Shown here: positions 1 through 10,409 of the stretch, piece by piece
Position numbering within the stretch: the first letter of the stretch is position 1
How the letters are laid out: every line of letters starts with the position of its first letter
From: Mucidula mucida
Taxonomy: Eukaryota; Basidiomycota; Agaricomycetes; Agaricales; Physalacriaceae
Direction: 5' to 3'
Length of the DNA: 64,000 nucleotides
Assembly: GCA_015501055.1 (NCBI GenBank)
Contig: JADNYV010000176.1
Coordinates: 1 to 64,000 of the forward strand
Made by a program: the position numbers and the translations under genes
The notes under the pieces: model-generated
What the model was told of the DNA's origin: nothing
The model's database searches: none
What the model saw: only the letters and a program-made list of their open reading frames with translations

Positions 1-366
1 TTCTGTTAGCGATTGACTAAGCCACGAGAATCAACCAGGTACCACAGCAAGAACTAAGGAAGAAAGCGTTTGTGTTCGTAAGACTAGGCTAGGCCAGGTG
101 TATAAACGAGATCGGAACTAAAGTACAATGATACTACACTACTGCTTATATACTAGTAAGTCTGGGTTTGAAGCTCCTTGTCCATACGCGTTTCCACTAG
201 GGATGCTCCACGCCCTTGACCCAGTGTTGTATGCTACTAGTCCGTGAAACCATTAAATACGAGTGGTGACTGCATGTAAGTAATAATACTGAAACGACCA
301 TGTGTGCTACAAGTGTCGGCGGTGTGTATACAATAGGGAGTCCATGAGGTATCGGCATGTATGATG
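1..366. other. no gene recognised
   Basis: Only short frames without recognisable coding character are seen on either strand. The stretch probably holds the 3' flank of the minus-strand hypothetical gene that follows. Confidence 0.4.
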
Positions 367-2142
367 TCATCCATGTGTTGGGCGTGTGTCCGACATGAGT
401 ACGGCTTCGGTAATGAAAAGGGGTATGATTGGTGACGAAACAGATGATGGAACGGTCCGTTGGTTGATAAGACAAGGCTCCCGATAAGATATGATAAGAT
501 GTGAAAATGTGAAAATATGGCGATTCATAACACCCATGATGTTCTTCTGCCATATAGGGAGCTCCTTGGCAGTGGAGGCGAAAGGAAGGTGAGCGTTTTT
601 CCAGCTTGTTCGCCCTACTGTCATCACCTTTTCGCGCTCCTTACCGTCAATCTCCTTGACATCCGCGGGAACGATGGTGATGGTTTGACGTGGGCGGCGC
701 TAAGGTGGGTCCGATCAGCAATTAAACGTAAACGTAACGAGAACGTACCTTGCTTCCTGCCTTCACGTCTTCGGTGCCCTCTGGCTTGACTGCCTCCTTA
801 TTTGACGACTTTGATGCCTGTGCGGCCGCTAGACTCTCTTTACTCTTGAGCTGATCAAACTCGCCGGGCGGCTCAATGGCCTCCCCCAACAAAGTTGTGG
901 ATACAGCGGCCTTCGATTGTTGGTGATACATGGTTTTGCGCCAGTCGCTTGGCAAACCACCTATCTCGTTCTTCCTGGATTGTTTAGGTTGTCTGGCAAT
1001 TGGGTGAGTTGATGTTTAGGTCAGAACAATGAAATGGTACTTAGTGTCGGTTCCAGATTCGCTCACATCCTTCCGTTTTGAACCAACAGTTACCGACTTA
1101 ACTGGCGCTTTGGCTGGAAGGGAGCGATGGGCATCAATATCATGTCGCGCAGCTGTTTTTGTGTCCTGAAGGTACGTTAGATTAGGTGTTGTTCGTATAT
1201 GAATAACAGACTTACCTTCTTTTTAGCACTTGCCTCCTTACGCTTGGCAGCGGCAGTCGTTTTGGCAGCCTGACTTGCTTCCCACTTCAAGAACATTGCA
1301 AACTTCTCCGCCTGCGCATCACTCATACCATTAGGTATGCTAATGTTACCTTTCCTTGACGAGGCACCCCATTTACCTTTTCCTTTCTTCTGTTCATCTA
1401 GCTCGTCGTCTTCCTGCATCTCATCTTCAGAGTCCTCGTTGACGCCGTCATCCTCATACATGTCTGATGCATCCGAGTCATAGTTCGGATTGAGCGGAAG
1501 TCCAGACGGACCATCCTCGTCGTCGTCCTCGCCATCGTTATCATTCAGCTCGGAGCTCGTGCCTCCCATATCAATGTCGCCGGCATACAAACTTCCCTCG
1601 GACTCTGTCTCGGGAGGCATCATTGGGAGCAGAAGAGGATCGTGGTAGGGCTCCTCCTCAATATCCATGGATGATTCCGCCACAAGGCCACCCTTGTCTG
1701 GAATGTCGTCACGGGGGATGCCCTCTTCATCATGAGATGGCGCGCTGGTCAGAGAATTTGATGTCGTGGATGGCTGGAGAGGCTGCACTGCCGCCGGAGT
1801 GGGTTTGTCTTCGGTCTGGGCTATAGATTCAGCGACGACCAAGTCAGGACGGAGAGAGTTGAAAGACTGGTCTGTGTTGGCTTGTGCGTCAAGGGCTGCA
1901 CCTACGCGCCTTCTTCCCCGACGAGCCTTTGCTTTATCTGCTTCTGCTGCCTCGTCTTGGATGCGCTCTTGCTCCGCCTCCTTGTCCTGTTTCTTCTTTC
2001 GAGCCTCATTGAGCTCGGTGCGCGTAGACTTCATTAGAGACGGATCAATGTGGACTTTGACTCCGCGGGTCCCATAGCGCCGCAACATGCTGTTGAGAGA
2101 GGAAAGAGGGGATGTTGGAAACAGGGGGTTGAAAATTTGCAA
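367..2142 (-). CDS. hypothetical acidic, charged protein (multi-exon)
   Basis: I do not recognise this gene. Four exons can be joined with consistent phase: about 2142-1216, 1165-1041, 992-749 and 654-367, each with GT donor and AG acceptor. An inner start at 2088 (MLRRYGTRG) is as plausible as 2142. The product begins with a basic, Lys/Glu/Ala-rich, probably coiled-coil stretch. A long Asp/Glu/Ser-rich acidic middle follows (runs such as DDDEDG and DEMQEDDELDE), then a short helical block with SDAQAEKFAMFLKWE and a Lys-rich tail. The bias suggests a nuclear or disordered protein, which is inference. It lies head-to-head with the Plavaka transposase, about 110 bp between the two starts. The 3' exon is the least certain part, and another splice near 480-530 could replace the end used here. 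Confidence 0.55.
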
Positions 2143-2251
2143 ACACTAGCCGCTAAGGTTGGTAAGCATTATCCGCTATTTTGCAATTCATGCACTGACT
2201 TTGGCATTTCTTTCTTCAAGTTCCCGTTTCTTATCGCAGCACTATCACAAC

Positions 2252-5200
2252 ATGCAACGACATCGACGCACCGTTGCTGAGCTCAAATGTCCTTGGCCAG
2301 GTTGCACAAAAATGCTTCACAGCCAAAGCGGCCTCACTCATCATGTTCGGCAAGTCCATCATAGGATTACACAACCGACGCAATCTGCTCCTACCGCAGC
2401 TGGTTCGGCGCCGCCTAACAATGAGGATCCGCCTAACAATGAGGATCCGCCGTCTTCTCCGCCACATTTCGCAAGTCCACCTCATTCTTCTTCTCCTCCA
2501 CCTTCTCCACCACCTCAAATCAATCCCGAGGAACGTCGTCGTTGAGTTTTTGGAACGAAGAACTATCATCCCCACCTTACAGGAGATCCCTGCGATAAGG
2601 ATGGTAACCCACTGGCCCCTGATACTCCTCCGCCTCCGCCTCCTCCACCTCCCGAAAACGCATGGGCTCCTTTCGACGACAAGGTGCAGTTCCGTGTATC
2701 AGAGTTCCTCTTCCGTAAAGTAGAGATGTCCCAAGGTGATATTGATCATCTTATGGAGCTCTGGGATCTTTCGATGAAGGAGCATGGCGGTTGTGCGCCG
2801 TTCAAGGACCACGACCAGATGTACCAGGGCATTGACAACATCCCCATCGGCAGCGCACCGTGAAAGTGCTTCATCGCACCCCCTCCACCTGACCTTCCCG
2901 CCACTGCTCCTGAGTGGAAGAAGCAGTCGTACTAGATCTGGTACCGCAATCCGGATACGGTCATCAGAAATATGCTCGCCAATCCCGACTTTGCTCACGA
3001 GTTTGATACTGCACCATACGTGCACATCGGACCTGATGGGAAGCGCCGTTGGAGCGAGTTTATGTCGGGGAACTTTCATGCTGTATGCTCTTCTGCTTTT
3101 TTAACTTCTGCTTATCTGACTTGTGGACTATCAGACCCTCATCTATGACAACGATAACTCGACAAAAGGCGCCATGTACATTCCCATGATCCTAGGTAGC
3201 GACAAGACTACAGTTTCAGTCGCAACGGGCAACATCGAGTATCATCCACTGTATCTGATGATTGGAAACTTACATGCCTCGTTCGACGAGCTCATTGTGG
3301 CGGTGTGATTCCCATTGGCTTCCTTGCCATTCCCAAAGGTACATCTTCATTCTCGTGGTGTGCTCAGATTGAATCTGATTGCAATTCTCAGGGGATCGCA
3401 AGTATGATAATGACGTCAAATTCTGTACCTTCAAGAAACAGCTGTTCCACGACTCCATTGCTGCAATTCTCAAGTCGACTCGCCCTGCAATGACTACTCC
3501 GGTTGTTCGTCTTTGCCCTGATGGACATTATTGACGAGTTATCTACGACATTGCGTCGTACATTGCGGATTATCCCGAGCAGGTTATTCTCGCTGGTGTG
3601 GTATCAGGTTGGTGTTGCAAGTATGTCGTCTCTCCTCCTTGCTATTCAGGAATTGATGCTGATGATTAATCAGATGTGATGTAATGAGCTCAAATCTTGA
3701 CGGACCAGCCAATCACCGCACCAAGGCGACGCGCGATGTATTTCTTGAGGAACTTGATGATGCCGACCTTTGGGATAACTACGGAATAGACGCCGATGTC
3801 GAGGTAAGTTCTCATGCATACTCTTGAGGTGTTTTTCTCATCTATTGTGCAGCCGTTCACCGAGCATTTCCCCCAAGCTGACATTCACGAGATTCTCACC
3901 TCGGATCTTCTTCACCAGGTGATCAAAGGGTCGTTCAAGGACTATCTTGTCGAATGGGTCCTGATGTACCTGGAGCTCATGGTGGGGAAGTCGCAAGCCA
4001 AAGTAATCATGGACAATATTGATTGACGGTATGTATTCTGCTGCACGGCAGGCTACGATGTCACTAATACTCTTTATCTAGGATTGCGGCAACTCCGGCT
4101 TATCCTGGATTGCGTTGGTTTCCTCACAGTCGACGCTTCAAGCAGTGGACCGGTGATGACTCGAAGGCTTTAATGAAGGTGAGTCTAATATGATCTCACG
4201 ATACATACATAGCTGATAAACGGTTTAGGTGTACCTTGCTGCTATTTCTGAATATGTTGACGAGAAGATTGTCAAGGCTTTCGCTGCCTTTCTTGACTTC
4301 TGCTATCTTGTTCGGCGTACAGATTTTACGGAGGATGATCTCAACAAAATTGACAACGCCGTTTGCGACTTCCATCACTACCGACAAATCTTCATTGAGA
4401 CAGAGGTCCGCGAGGACTTCAATCTCCCTCGACAACATTCCATCGTTTACTACCGCGACCACATCATTCAATTCGGGGCTCCAAATGGCCTGTGCTTGTC
4501 CATTACAGAATCTCGACACATCACGGCTGTCAAGAAACCGTGGCGTCGCTCGAGTTGTTACAAGGCTTTGAGTCAGATGCTTCTTATTAATCAGCGTCTT
4601 GATAAGCTCTTGGCTTTGCGCGTCGACCTCAGTGTGCGAGGTTTTCTCCCTCCTCTTAATGATTGACCTCCCGATCCCTTTGACGTTGGAGATGAGGATG
4701 AGGGCCCGGTGGATGACAATTGTATCATAGCTGAGGTTATCATGGCGCCGACACGCGGTTTGTGCACTAATTCTCTTCCATATATGCTTGTAACTCACAT
4801 CTGCTCTAGAACCCAAGTACCCTCGCAATCTCGAAGCACTCGCCGTGTACACCCAACAGCCAAACCTCCCCGAGCTCACCCGCCGCTTTCTCCACGAGCA
4901 GCTCAATGGTCCTACTGATAACTTGGACATCGACGACTGCCCCAATATTTTTTCCAACATCTACGTACATCACTCGGCCACGGCGTACTACTATTCTCCA
5001 AGCGACATCTCTGGCATCCGTGGGATGAAGTGCGAGTGGATACAATTAACACCATTGTGGTACGGTCATCATCGACGGGATTGCGTGTTTGTCACTCAGG
5101 ATAGCGAGAAACCGGGATTCAAGGGCATGAGTGTTATCCGTGTCATGCTCTTCTTTTCCTTCACATACGACGGAAAAGAGTACCCGTGTGCCTTGGTACA

Positions 5201-5459
5201 TTGGTTTGACCGATATGGTGCTCATCCGGATTCGCGGACGGGTATGTGGGTGGTGAAGCCAGACATTCGGGGAAGGCGGCGAAAGCCATATCTCACTGTT
5301 ATCCACCTTGAAGCCCTGGATCGTGGCGCACATTTATTACCAAAGTTTGGTTCCCGGCCTGTACCTGATGATTTCCACTATGCTTATTCTTTAGACTGCT
5401 TCGAGTATTTCTATGTAAACAAGTACATAGATTATCATGCTAATGAGATCATATTCTGA
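2252..5459 (+). mobile_element. Plavaka-type DNA transposon, decayed transposase
   Basis: The frame opens with a C2H2 zinc finger (CPWPGC, then HHVRQVHH) and a Pro-rich linker. The body typical of the basidiomycete Plavaka transposases follows: YDNDNSTKGAMYIPMILGSD near 3150, a GNLHASFDE block, VIPIGFLAIPKG near 3310, and a KQWTGDDSKALMKVYL block near 4140-4230. It ends at 5459 after a well-preserved exon from 4845. It is not functional as it stands. In-frame stops interrupt it at 2543-2545, 2861-2863, 2933-2935, 4024-4026 and 4664-4666, and the frame shifts near 3290-3308. Several short introns are also present (for example around 4027-4081). Family assignment is from remembered motifs; element ends were not proven. 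The stops look like C-to-T or G-to-A changes (see findings). Confidence 0.85.
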
Positions 5460-5629
5460 TTAATGTGTCAGATTCATACAGAATGTATTATATTTTGTGT
5501 TATGATGTCCGGACAGTCACCACTAGTATATGAAACTGAAAGGTATGGCATACATCTTGTATGAAAAAATGATAACACGCTGTCTACTACGAAGAATGTC
5601 TCCTTCGACTGGAAGGAAAAAATGTAACG

Positions 5630-5714
5630 AACAAGAATTGAACCAAGGACCTGAGGAGGCATAGACCAGACAGGCATATAGCACAACCACTCAGTCATAG
5701 CTGCATAGCTGCAT
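5630..5714 (-). repeat. possible tRNA-derived (SINE-like) sequence
   Basis: Read on the minus strand, the segment has an A-box-like TGACTGAGTGG followed about 45 nt later by a B-box-like GGTTCAATTCT, then a T-run (TTTTTT) 10-15 nt further. Spacing and order resemble a Pol III internal promoter. The T-arm does not pair well, so it is not a working tRNA. It may be a SINE head or chance. Confidence 0.25.
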
Positions 5715-5800
5715 GACCCGTCTGGTCATGGTCTGGCACGTCTGGCACCATGTAGCACCAGACACCAACCCCCACCAGACACCACCAGACGGCTCCAAAC
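5697..5800. repeat. cluster of short CCAGAC/GTCTGG repeats
   Basis: About 100 bp rich in the hexamer CCAGAC and its complement in both orientations (GTCTGG three times, then CCAGAC three times), with two copies of a GCTGCAT unit at the left edge. It lies just beyond the transposase end. It resembles subterminal repeats of CACTA-like elements and may mark the right end of the Plavaka element. That is inference. Confidence 0.4.
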
Positions 5801-5825
5801 TTACTGATGGAACCAGCGCAACAAT

Positions 5826-6951
5826 ATGAAGCCTTTGCTCCACCCCGTCCCCTGCCTACTGCTCCTCGACGAGGCTCCTTTAGAAGTTATAACTCACTTC
5901 CGTTCGGGAGTGCAGCTGCCCTTGGATGTGGCGCTCACGACCGTCCGATGCCTGTCTCGGAGAACTCTCGTATATCAGAAAAGCTTCGAGAAAACCAGAT
6001 GCGGTAAAGTCGTTCGTCCAGGTGCTCGTCATATTACTGATCGGTTTTGCAGATCACAGGCGGCGAATGGAAGTTTCATGAGGCAAACAGCGGCCCGCAG
6101 CGACATCGAGGAAGGAGTGAATTCTGACTGTGGAGAAGATGACGAAAAGGAGACGCCGGAGATGAACCTTACGGTGGCCATTGGCGTGTTGATTGCTGCG
6201 ACTGGTTTGACGTGTAAGTGTCACAAGAAACCCTCCGTTCAAAACGTTGATAAAACGTCGTCAGATGTGACGGCTGAGGCTCTAACGGATTCACTGGAAG
6301 GCATCGGACAGGTCGGTCGCCGCATCTGAACGTGTTCCGTACATAGAAGGCTAATTTATCTTAGACCGGCGCAGTCAGTACAGAGTGGTTAGGTCTTATT
6401 CTTCTTGCGATGTAAGTCGCGTTCAGTTCTCATTGATATTGGCATTGAGTAAGGTACTCAGCGTGAGCAATGCTGCCGAGCACGTTACAGCCGTATTCGT
6501 CGCCTATCGAAACAAAGTCGATCTTGCACTAGTTCTTGTATACAGGTAAGTACATGCTGCCTTCTTCTTCGCGTCATGCTGATCGTTAGATTGCACTCTT
6601 CGTTGTTCCTCTACTCGTACTCATAGGTTGGATGATTGGCAAGCCTCTGTCTTTATTGTATGCCTACTTTCTACTTCCCTCGGCACGATGCTCAAAGGGT
6701 GCCCGTCAGATTTGATCCACTCGAGGTCGTAACCCTCTTCCTATCTGTGCTACTTGTTCGGTTCGCGACAGAGGACGGACGCACACATTATATGAGTGGT
6801 ATCTTGTTGTTTGGATCATATGTGTAAATCGTAGGTGCTCCTCTGCCTTCTGTATCTGTTCTATGAAAGACGAGGATACCGTCAGGCGTTTTCGTTTTGG
6901 TATTACCCTCAAGGTGGTACAGATACGGGCAATCTCTTTTCGGAATGCTAG
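5826..6951 (+). pseudogene. C-terminal half of a CAX-type Ca2+/H+ antiporter (VCX1-like)
   Basis: Spliced reading from about 6150 gives a clear second half of a vacuolar cation/proton exchanger: a first helix (MNLTVAIGVLIAATGLT), the VTAEALTDSLEGIGQ segment, then the family signature SNAAEHVTAVFVAYRNK. IALFVVPLLVLIGWMIGKP, FDPLEVVTLFLSVLLV, and a C-terminus FWYYPQGG ending at 6951 follow. Six exons fit with GT-AG introns (for example 6215-6263, 6312-6364, and one near 6823-6886). Upstream, 5826-6100 has open frames but no recognisable N-terminal half: the first set of transport helices and first repeat signature are missing. The GSSIQ-like stretch normally after the signature is also altered (LVLVYR). 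In an intact exchanger both repeats form the ion path, so this copy is probably a truncated relic. Confidence 0.75.
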
Positions 6952-7204
6952 GTCGAATACTTGTGTATTATATTATATAGTTCTGTGTACATTAGATGAT
7001 TGGCATCATGTAGAACTAGAAGCTGACAGTGACAGTCAATGAACTGTTGTTTGGTCGATCGATGTTTGGCTGACCCTTCTAATTTGCCACCCCCTTCTTT
7101 TGCTTTAATACGGTCGCGAAGCTAAATTTTGACTCCAAACTGCCCTTCCTACATTCTCGTTTCCTCTTTTCTGGCTGCGCCAATCGGCCTTCTTTGAACA
7201 CCAG

Positions 7205-8151
7205 ATGGCTCGCCCCAAGAATCGGCGGACTGACGTATATGTCCAACGTCGTGTATGGTTTGGACGTTTAGTGTATTGCGCTCAACACTGATGATGCACG
7301 TTTCATCCTGCCTTATATCTGCCCATTGCGGTCAAGCTCCAGATACTAGAAGAAATAGGCCAGCTCGGTCCATTCACATATCGCGACTTGAGGATGGTGT
7401 GGCGAGATGTCCTTCCCGCTGTGCGCCAGATTCACTTCAGTCACGTCGTCGCATTCTTCCACGACGACTATCCCAAAGGTGTCAAACGGGTTGAAAAGCT
7501 TCGGGATCTCCTCTTTGCCTCCCCCTCTCTCGCCGCATCCATTGAAGGGTTATGATGGCAGAACAAACAACAACCACAAGCCTTTGTGGAAGAATCTGGC
7601 CGTACAGTTGCTTCAGCTCTTGCCCAGCCTCAAACAGCTGAGTCTAAACCTCACGGGCGTCGACACCAGTCAAGTTGGTTTCCGTCATTCCACCATACAC
7701 GCAATCTCCTGCCATTCAACTAGGATTCTCTGTCCAGTTCTGGAGTCCCGAGAAAGGCCGCCGCACAGAATGGCTGACCAACGTGCTGGCTTCGTTGGAT
7801 CCCACCGTGTCGATACCCAAGTTGAAAGTCTTCTTGCAGTTCGACTCTCCCGTGCACCCGTCCTCCAGCCCTTTTACATGCACGGAACTCGACGCCTCGC
7901 ATGACACGAGTGAATCGAAGCCGATTGATCGTACATTGGCCACGACGCCTGCAGCCATCGACCACCTGGTGTTCCAGAAGTTCTATTTCCCTGATCGTAA
8001 CGCGAAATGGCGAGGATCCGGCATATTGGCGGAGCGCGATTGGCTGTTTAGCGTCTGTCTTCCTTTGACGAAAGAAAGGTTCTCTGTCGGAGGAGGAACG
8101 AATAGACGTCTGAGTGTTGTAGTAGAGGACTACGAGCTGATGGTCTGGTGA
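7205..8151 (+). pseudogene. F-box-like/leucine-rich hypothetical gene, broken
   Basis: Three overlapping coding stretches lie in different frames. From about 7322 comes a helical block (LPIAVKLQILEEIG, YRDLRMVWRDVLPAVRQIHF, LRDLLFASPSLAASIEGL). From about 7570 comes a leucine-rich piece (PLWKNLAVQLLQLLPSLKQL). From 7675 to 8151 a long tail ends in VVEDYELMVW. The first part resembles the start of agaricomycete F-box proteins (a hydrophobic LP..V..ILE core, then the block leading to LL.ASPSLA), and the middle resembles leucine-rich repeats. A TGA at about 7552 follows the first block and a frame change is needed to continue. An unrecognised intron could explain one break but not clearly both. 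Product and start (7205, MARPKNRRTD) are uncertain. Confidence 0.4.
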
Positions 8152-8342
8152 AACTTGGATGCTGCCGTACAGTTAGATACACCTCGCGCAATGAAATGTT
8201 ACCAGTACATTATATTTGGGAATTTTCAACTGTTGAAACAAGATCTCCTGCAATATATGGAATACAGCGGCCAAAGAACGGGGTGAACGCCTGACCAGCT
8301 TACTGACCACCATGCAGGGGGAACTCACGACTAGGAGGAATA

Positions 8343-8765
8343 TTTGTCTCGCCTTGTGATAGGTCACCTCCCCCGTCAGGTGTCATAGACTTTAATGTTT
8401 AGGCTTGCTGGAGCATACTCGCTGCCGAGAACTGGATCATGTTCCTGCGAAGCAACACTGGGTGAGAGGCCCGCCGCACTGGTCACCGTCTAGTAGTGCC
8501 GATGAACTTACAGTACCAACGGCAATGGCACTTTTACGCTCATGTCAATGACAAACGCAGAAGACGTCTTTGCTGCGGAGCTGATCGCATACTATCCAAG
8601 CCTGATCACTCGCCTGTGTATACCATCTTTGACACCGGAGCCTCGTCGTTTTACAATAAACGGGGGTGGACGGCGAGAGCGGAAGTTTTGTGGACAATGA
8701 GCCAGAAAGGGAGGCACTGATCGATGCGCTTTTATCGCAGGAAAAGTAGGGCCAGAGCCTAAATG
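8343..8765 (+). pseudogene. relic of the carboxylesterase gene (third copy)
   Basis: The DNA matches two separate parts of the intact esterase locus at 10.3-12.5 kb. Positions 8343-8400 match its upstream leader (CACCTCCCCCGTCA...), and 8410-8765 match its last exons, including the ...GAGAACTGGAT...CAACACTGG donor region, the short final intron and the terminal exon. Everything between has been deleted. The terminal exon carries several indels (for example the block coding AYWISFVRSGNPNTF is lost), so no esterase can be made. Orientation is the same as the intact copy 1.7 kb downstream. Confidence 0.75.
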
Positions 8766-9137
8766 TTCCTATCGAGCGGAACATGCACAAGTTGTACACG
8801 ACGAACTTACCAACTACGAACTATCTGAATCGTACTCAGTCTCTGTTCTCCGCGGCGCTGGTTTCTCACTTGTGTGCTGGTGACGTGCTGGGGCGACTAC
8901 AACGGTGGCAAGCCAAGCAAGCGGTGTTACTGCCACGAACCTGTCTTACAGACGATATCAGTCGGAAAAGGTGCATTTGCGCCACAGTACTCTATACACA
9001 AACTACCTGCCTATCAAGATATAATGTCGTAAAAGGGGCCTGCACAAGGCGTTTGAATACACACACTAATACAGATGCCTTTAAGAGGAAGACATTGAAT
9101 CCCGTGAACAACCAAAAACTAATACATATAATGACAG
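8766..9137. other. no gene recognised
   Basis: The plus-strand frame running through 8783-9274 has no coding character and overlaps the F-box-like gene on the other strand. Nothing else is seen. Confidence 0.4.
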
Positions 9138-9926
9138 TCAGTTTTGAGACAAGGACAAGAAACAGCTCCTCCGTCGCCTTGCGTACAACTCCAACTCCTC
9201 AGTCCATTTTCCAGAGAAGGGCGCCAGATCCCACGATGCCTTCAACTTCAAAATGCGGTCACCCTCAAGCCTGAGCAGCCTGTAGACAGAGTCTAAATCG
9301 GGACGAGCGGCTGCATCGATATACATGTGTGTATCAAGCGCTTCGGCGACAGCGTCGGCCATCTCAAGATGGTATGGCCTGTCCCAGTTCTCGTGTGCTT
9401 GAATGGGGTATCCGAGATCAACGCGCCACTCCGCGGTCACAGTCGAGCGATCATCGAGCTGAACGCGAAGTCCCACATACGAAGGAAATGCGAATGTGTT
9501 AATGTTTTCGACTACGAGAAGGGTAGCGGCAGGAAAACATTGATGCAAGCCGGTGGAGGAGGAGTGTGCGAGTTGGGAAGTAATAATGTCGGAGGCGTCA
9601 TTGTCTGGAATTGTCAAGAATCGCCAACGATCCTCATCCAACCGCACGGTTTTTACAATGATGTGGCGCGTTCTGAGCGCAAAGTGGCTGGCAGTATGAA
9701 CATGCGATTGCCCCGTGGCGATAATGCGGAGGAGGTACTGGAGGTACTGCATGCTGGGAATGTAGACATTCCTCGACGCGAGCATGTCGTATGTGGCGCG
9801 CCATTCTTTATTGACGAGTGGACACATTTTCATGAACTATGTCCGCTGCATTGTGCGTAGTTTGTCATCCCAGATGATCTGGAGAATTCCTTGGAGGAGC
9901 TCTAGAGGTATCTGAGGCACGGGCAT
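9138..9926 (-). pseudogene. F-box-like protein, left-arm copy 1 (nonsense and truncation)
   Basis: The start at 9926 (MPVPQIPLELLQGILQII) and the following CPLVNKEWRATYDMLASR match the other F-box-like genes of this window. The N-terminal block (P-x-IPLE-LLQ-ILQ-IWDD...F-CPLVNKEWR) fits an F-box-like fold. An in-frame TAG at 9837-9839 sits where the right-arm copy reads CAG (QFM), so translation would stop after about 29 codons. The remainder is open to 9138 but ends at RRRRSCFLSLSQN, without the hydrophobic C-terminal region of its paralogs at 26.9 and 37.9 kb. It is divergent from the esterase, with about 480 bp between the starts, exactly as in the right arm. Confidence 0.75.
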
Positions 9927-10409
9927 ATTGATTGAGGGATCAGTAGTGGTAGTAGTATGGTCGTCTTCCCGACTCCTGACCATCCACTAGGACTGTCCAG
10001 AGGCTGATGATGGTGCCAAGAACCAAAGGTGAGATAACTCCGGTATGACGGTCCGACCCGCCAAAGTGATCACTCGAAACTTCGCGTCGTGGATAAAATG
10101 AACAGACTGGTGAGATACTATACAGATGCATCAATCAGTGGTTCTCATCCCAAATCGTGGTAGAGATAATGATATTGGGCGGCAATCTTACAAACTCTTG
10201 AATGAAGCCAAACCGAGGTAAAGGTTCACCGTTTTTGGCGCTTCCGCTCCTTCACCATTGACCACCATGTGTTGGTGGTGGGAACCCGCGATGTCGCTTC
10301 TCTTCCCTCGCCTTGTGATACATCACCTCCCCCGTCAAATGTCGCAGACTTCAATATTTTAGGCAGTCACGGCTGGCTTTGGAGAATACCTTATAAACAA
10401 GTTGGAAGC
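9927..10409. promoter_or_regulatory. shared intergenic region between F-box-like gene and carboxylesterase
   Basis: A 0.48 kb spacer separates two divergent starts and is conserved in inverted orientation at 37398-37886. A TATA-like TTATAAAC lies at 10391, about 20 bp before the esterase ATG at 10410. A block around 10255-10345 (containing TGGTGGTGGGAACCCGCGATGTCGC in part, then CACCTCCCCCGTCA) recurs at 37480-37570 and in part at 24660-24760 and 8350-8400, which marks it as the esterase leader. Confidence 0.55.

Noticed and set aside
8783..9274. Plus-strand frame of 163 codons
   Set aside because: Overlaps the F-box-like gene on the other strand and has no family resemblance or splice context.
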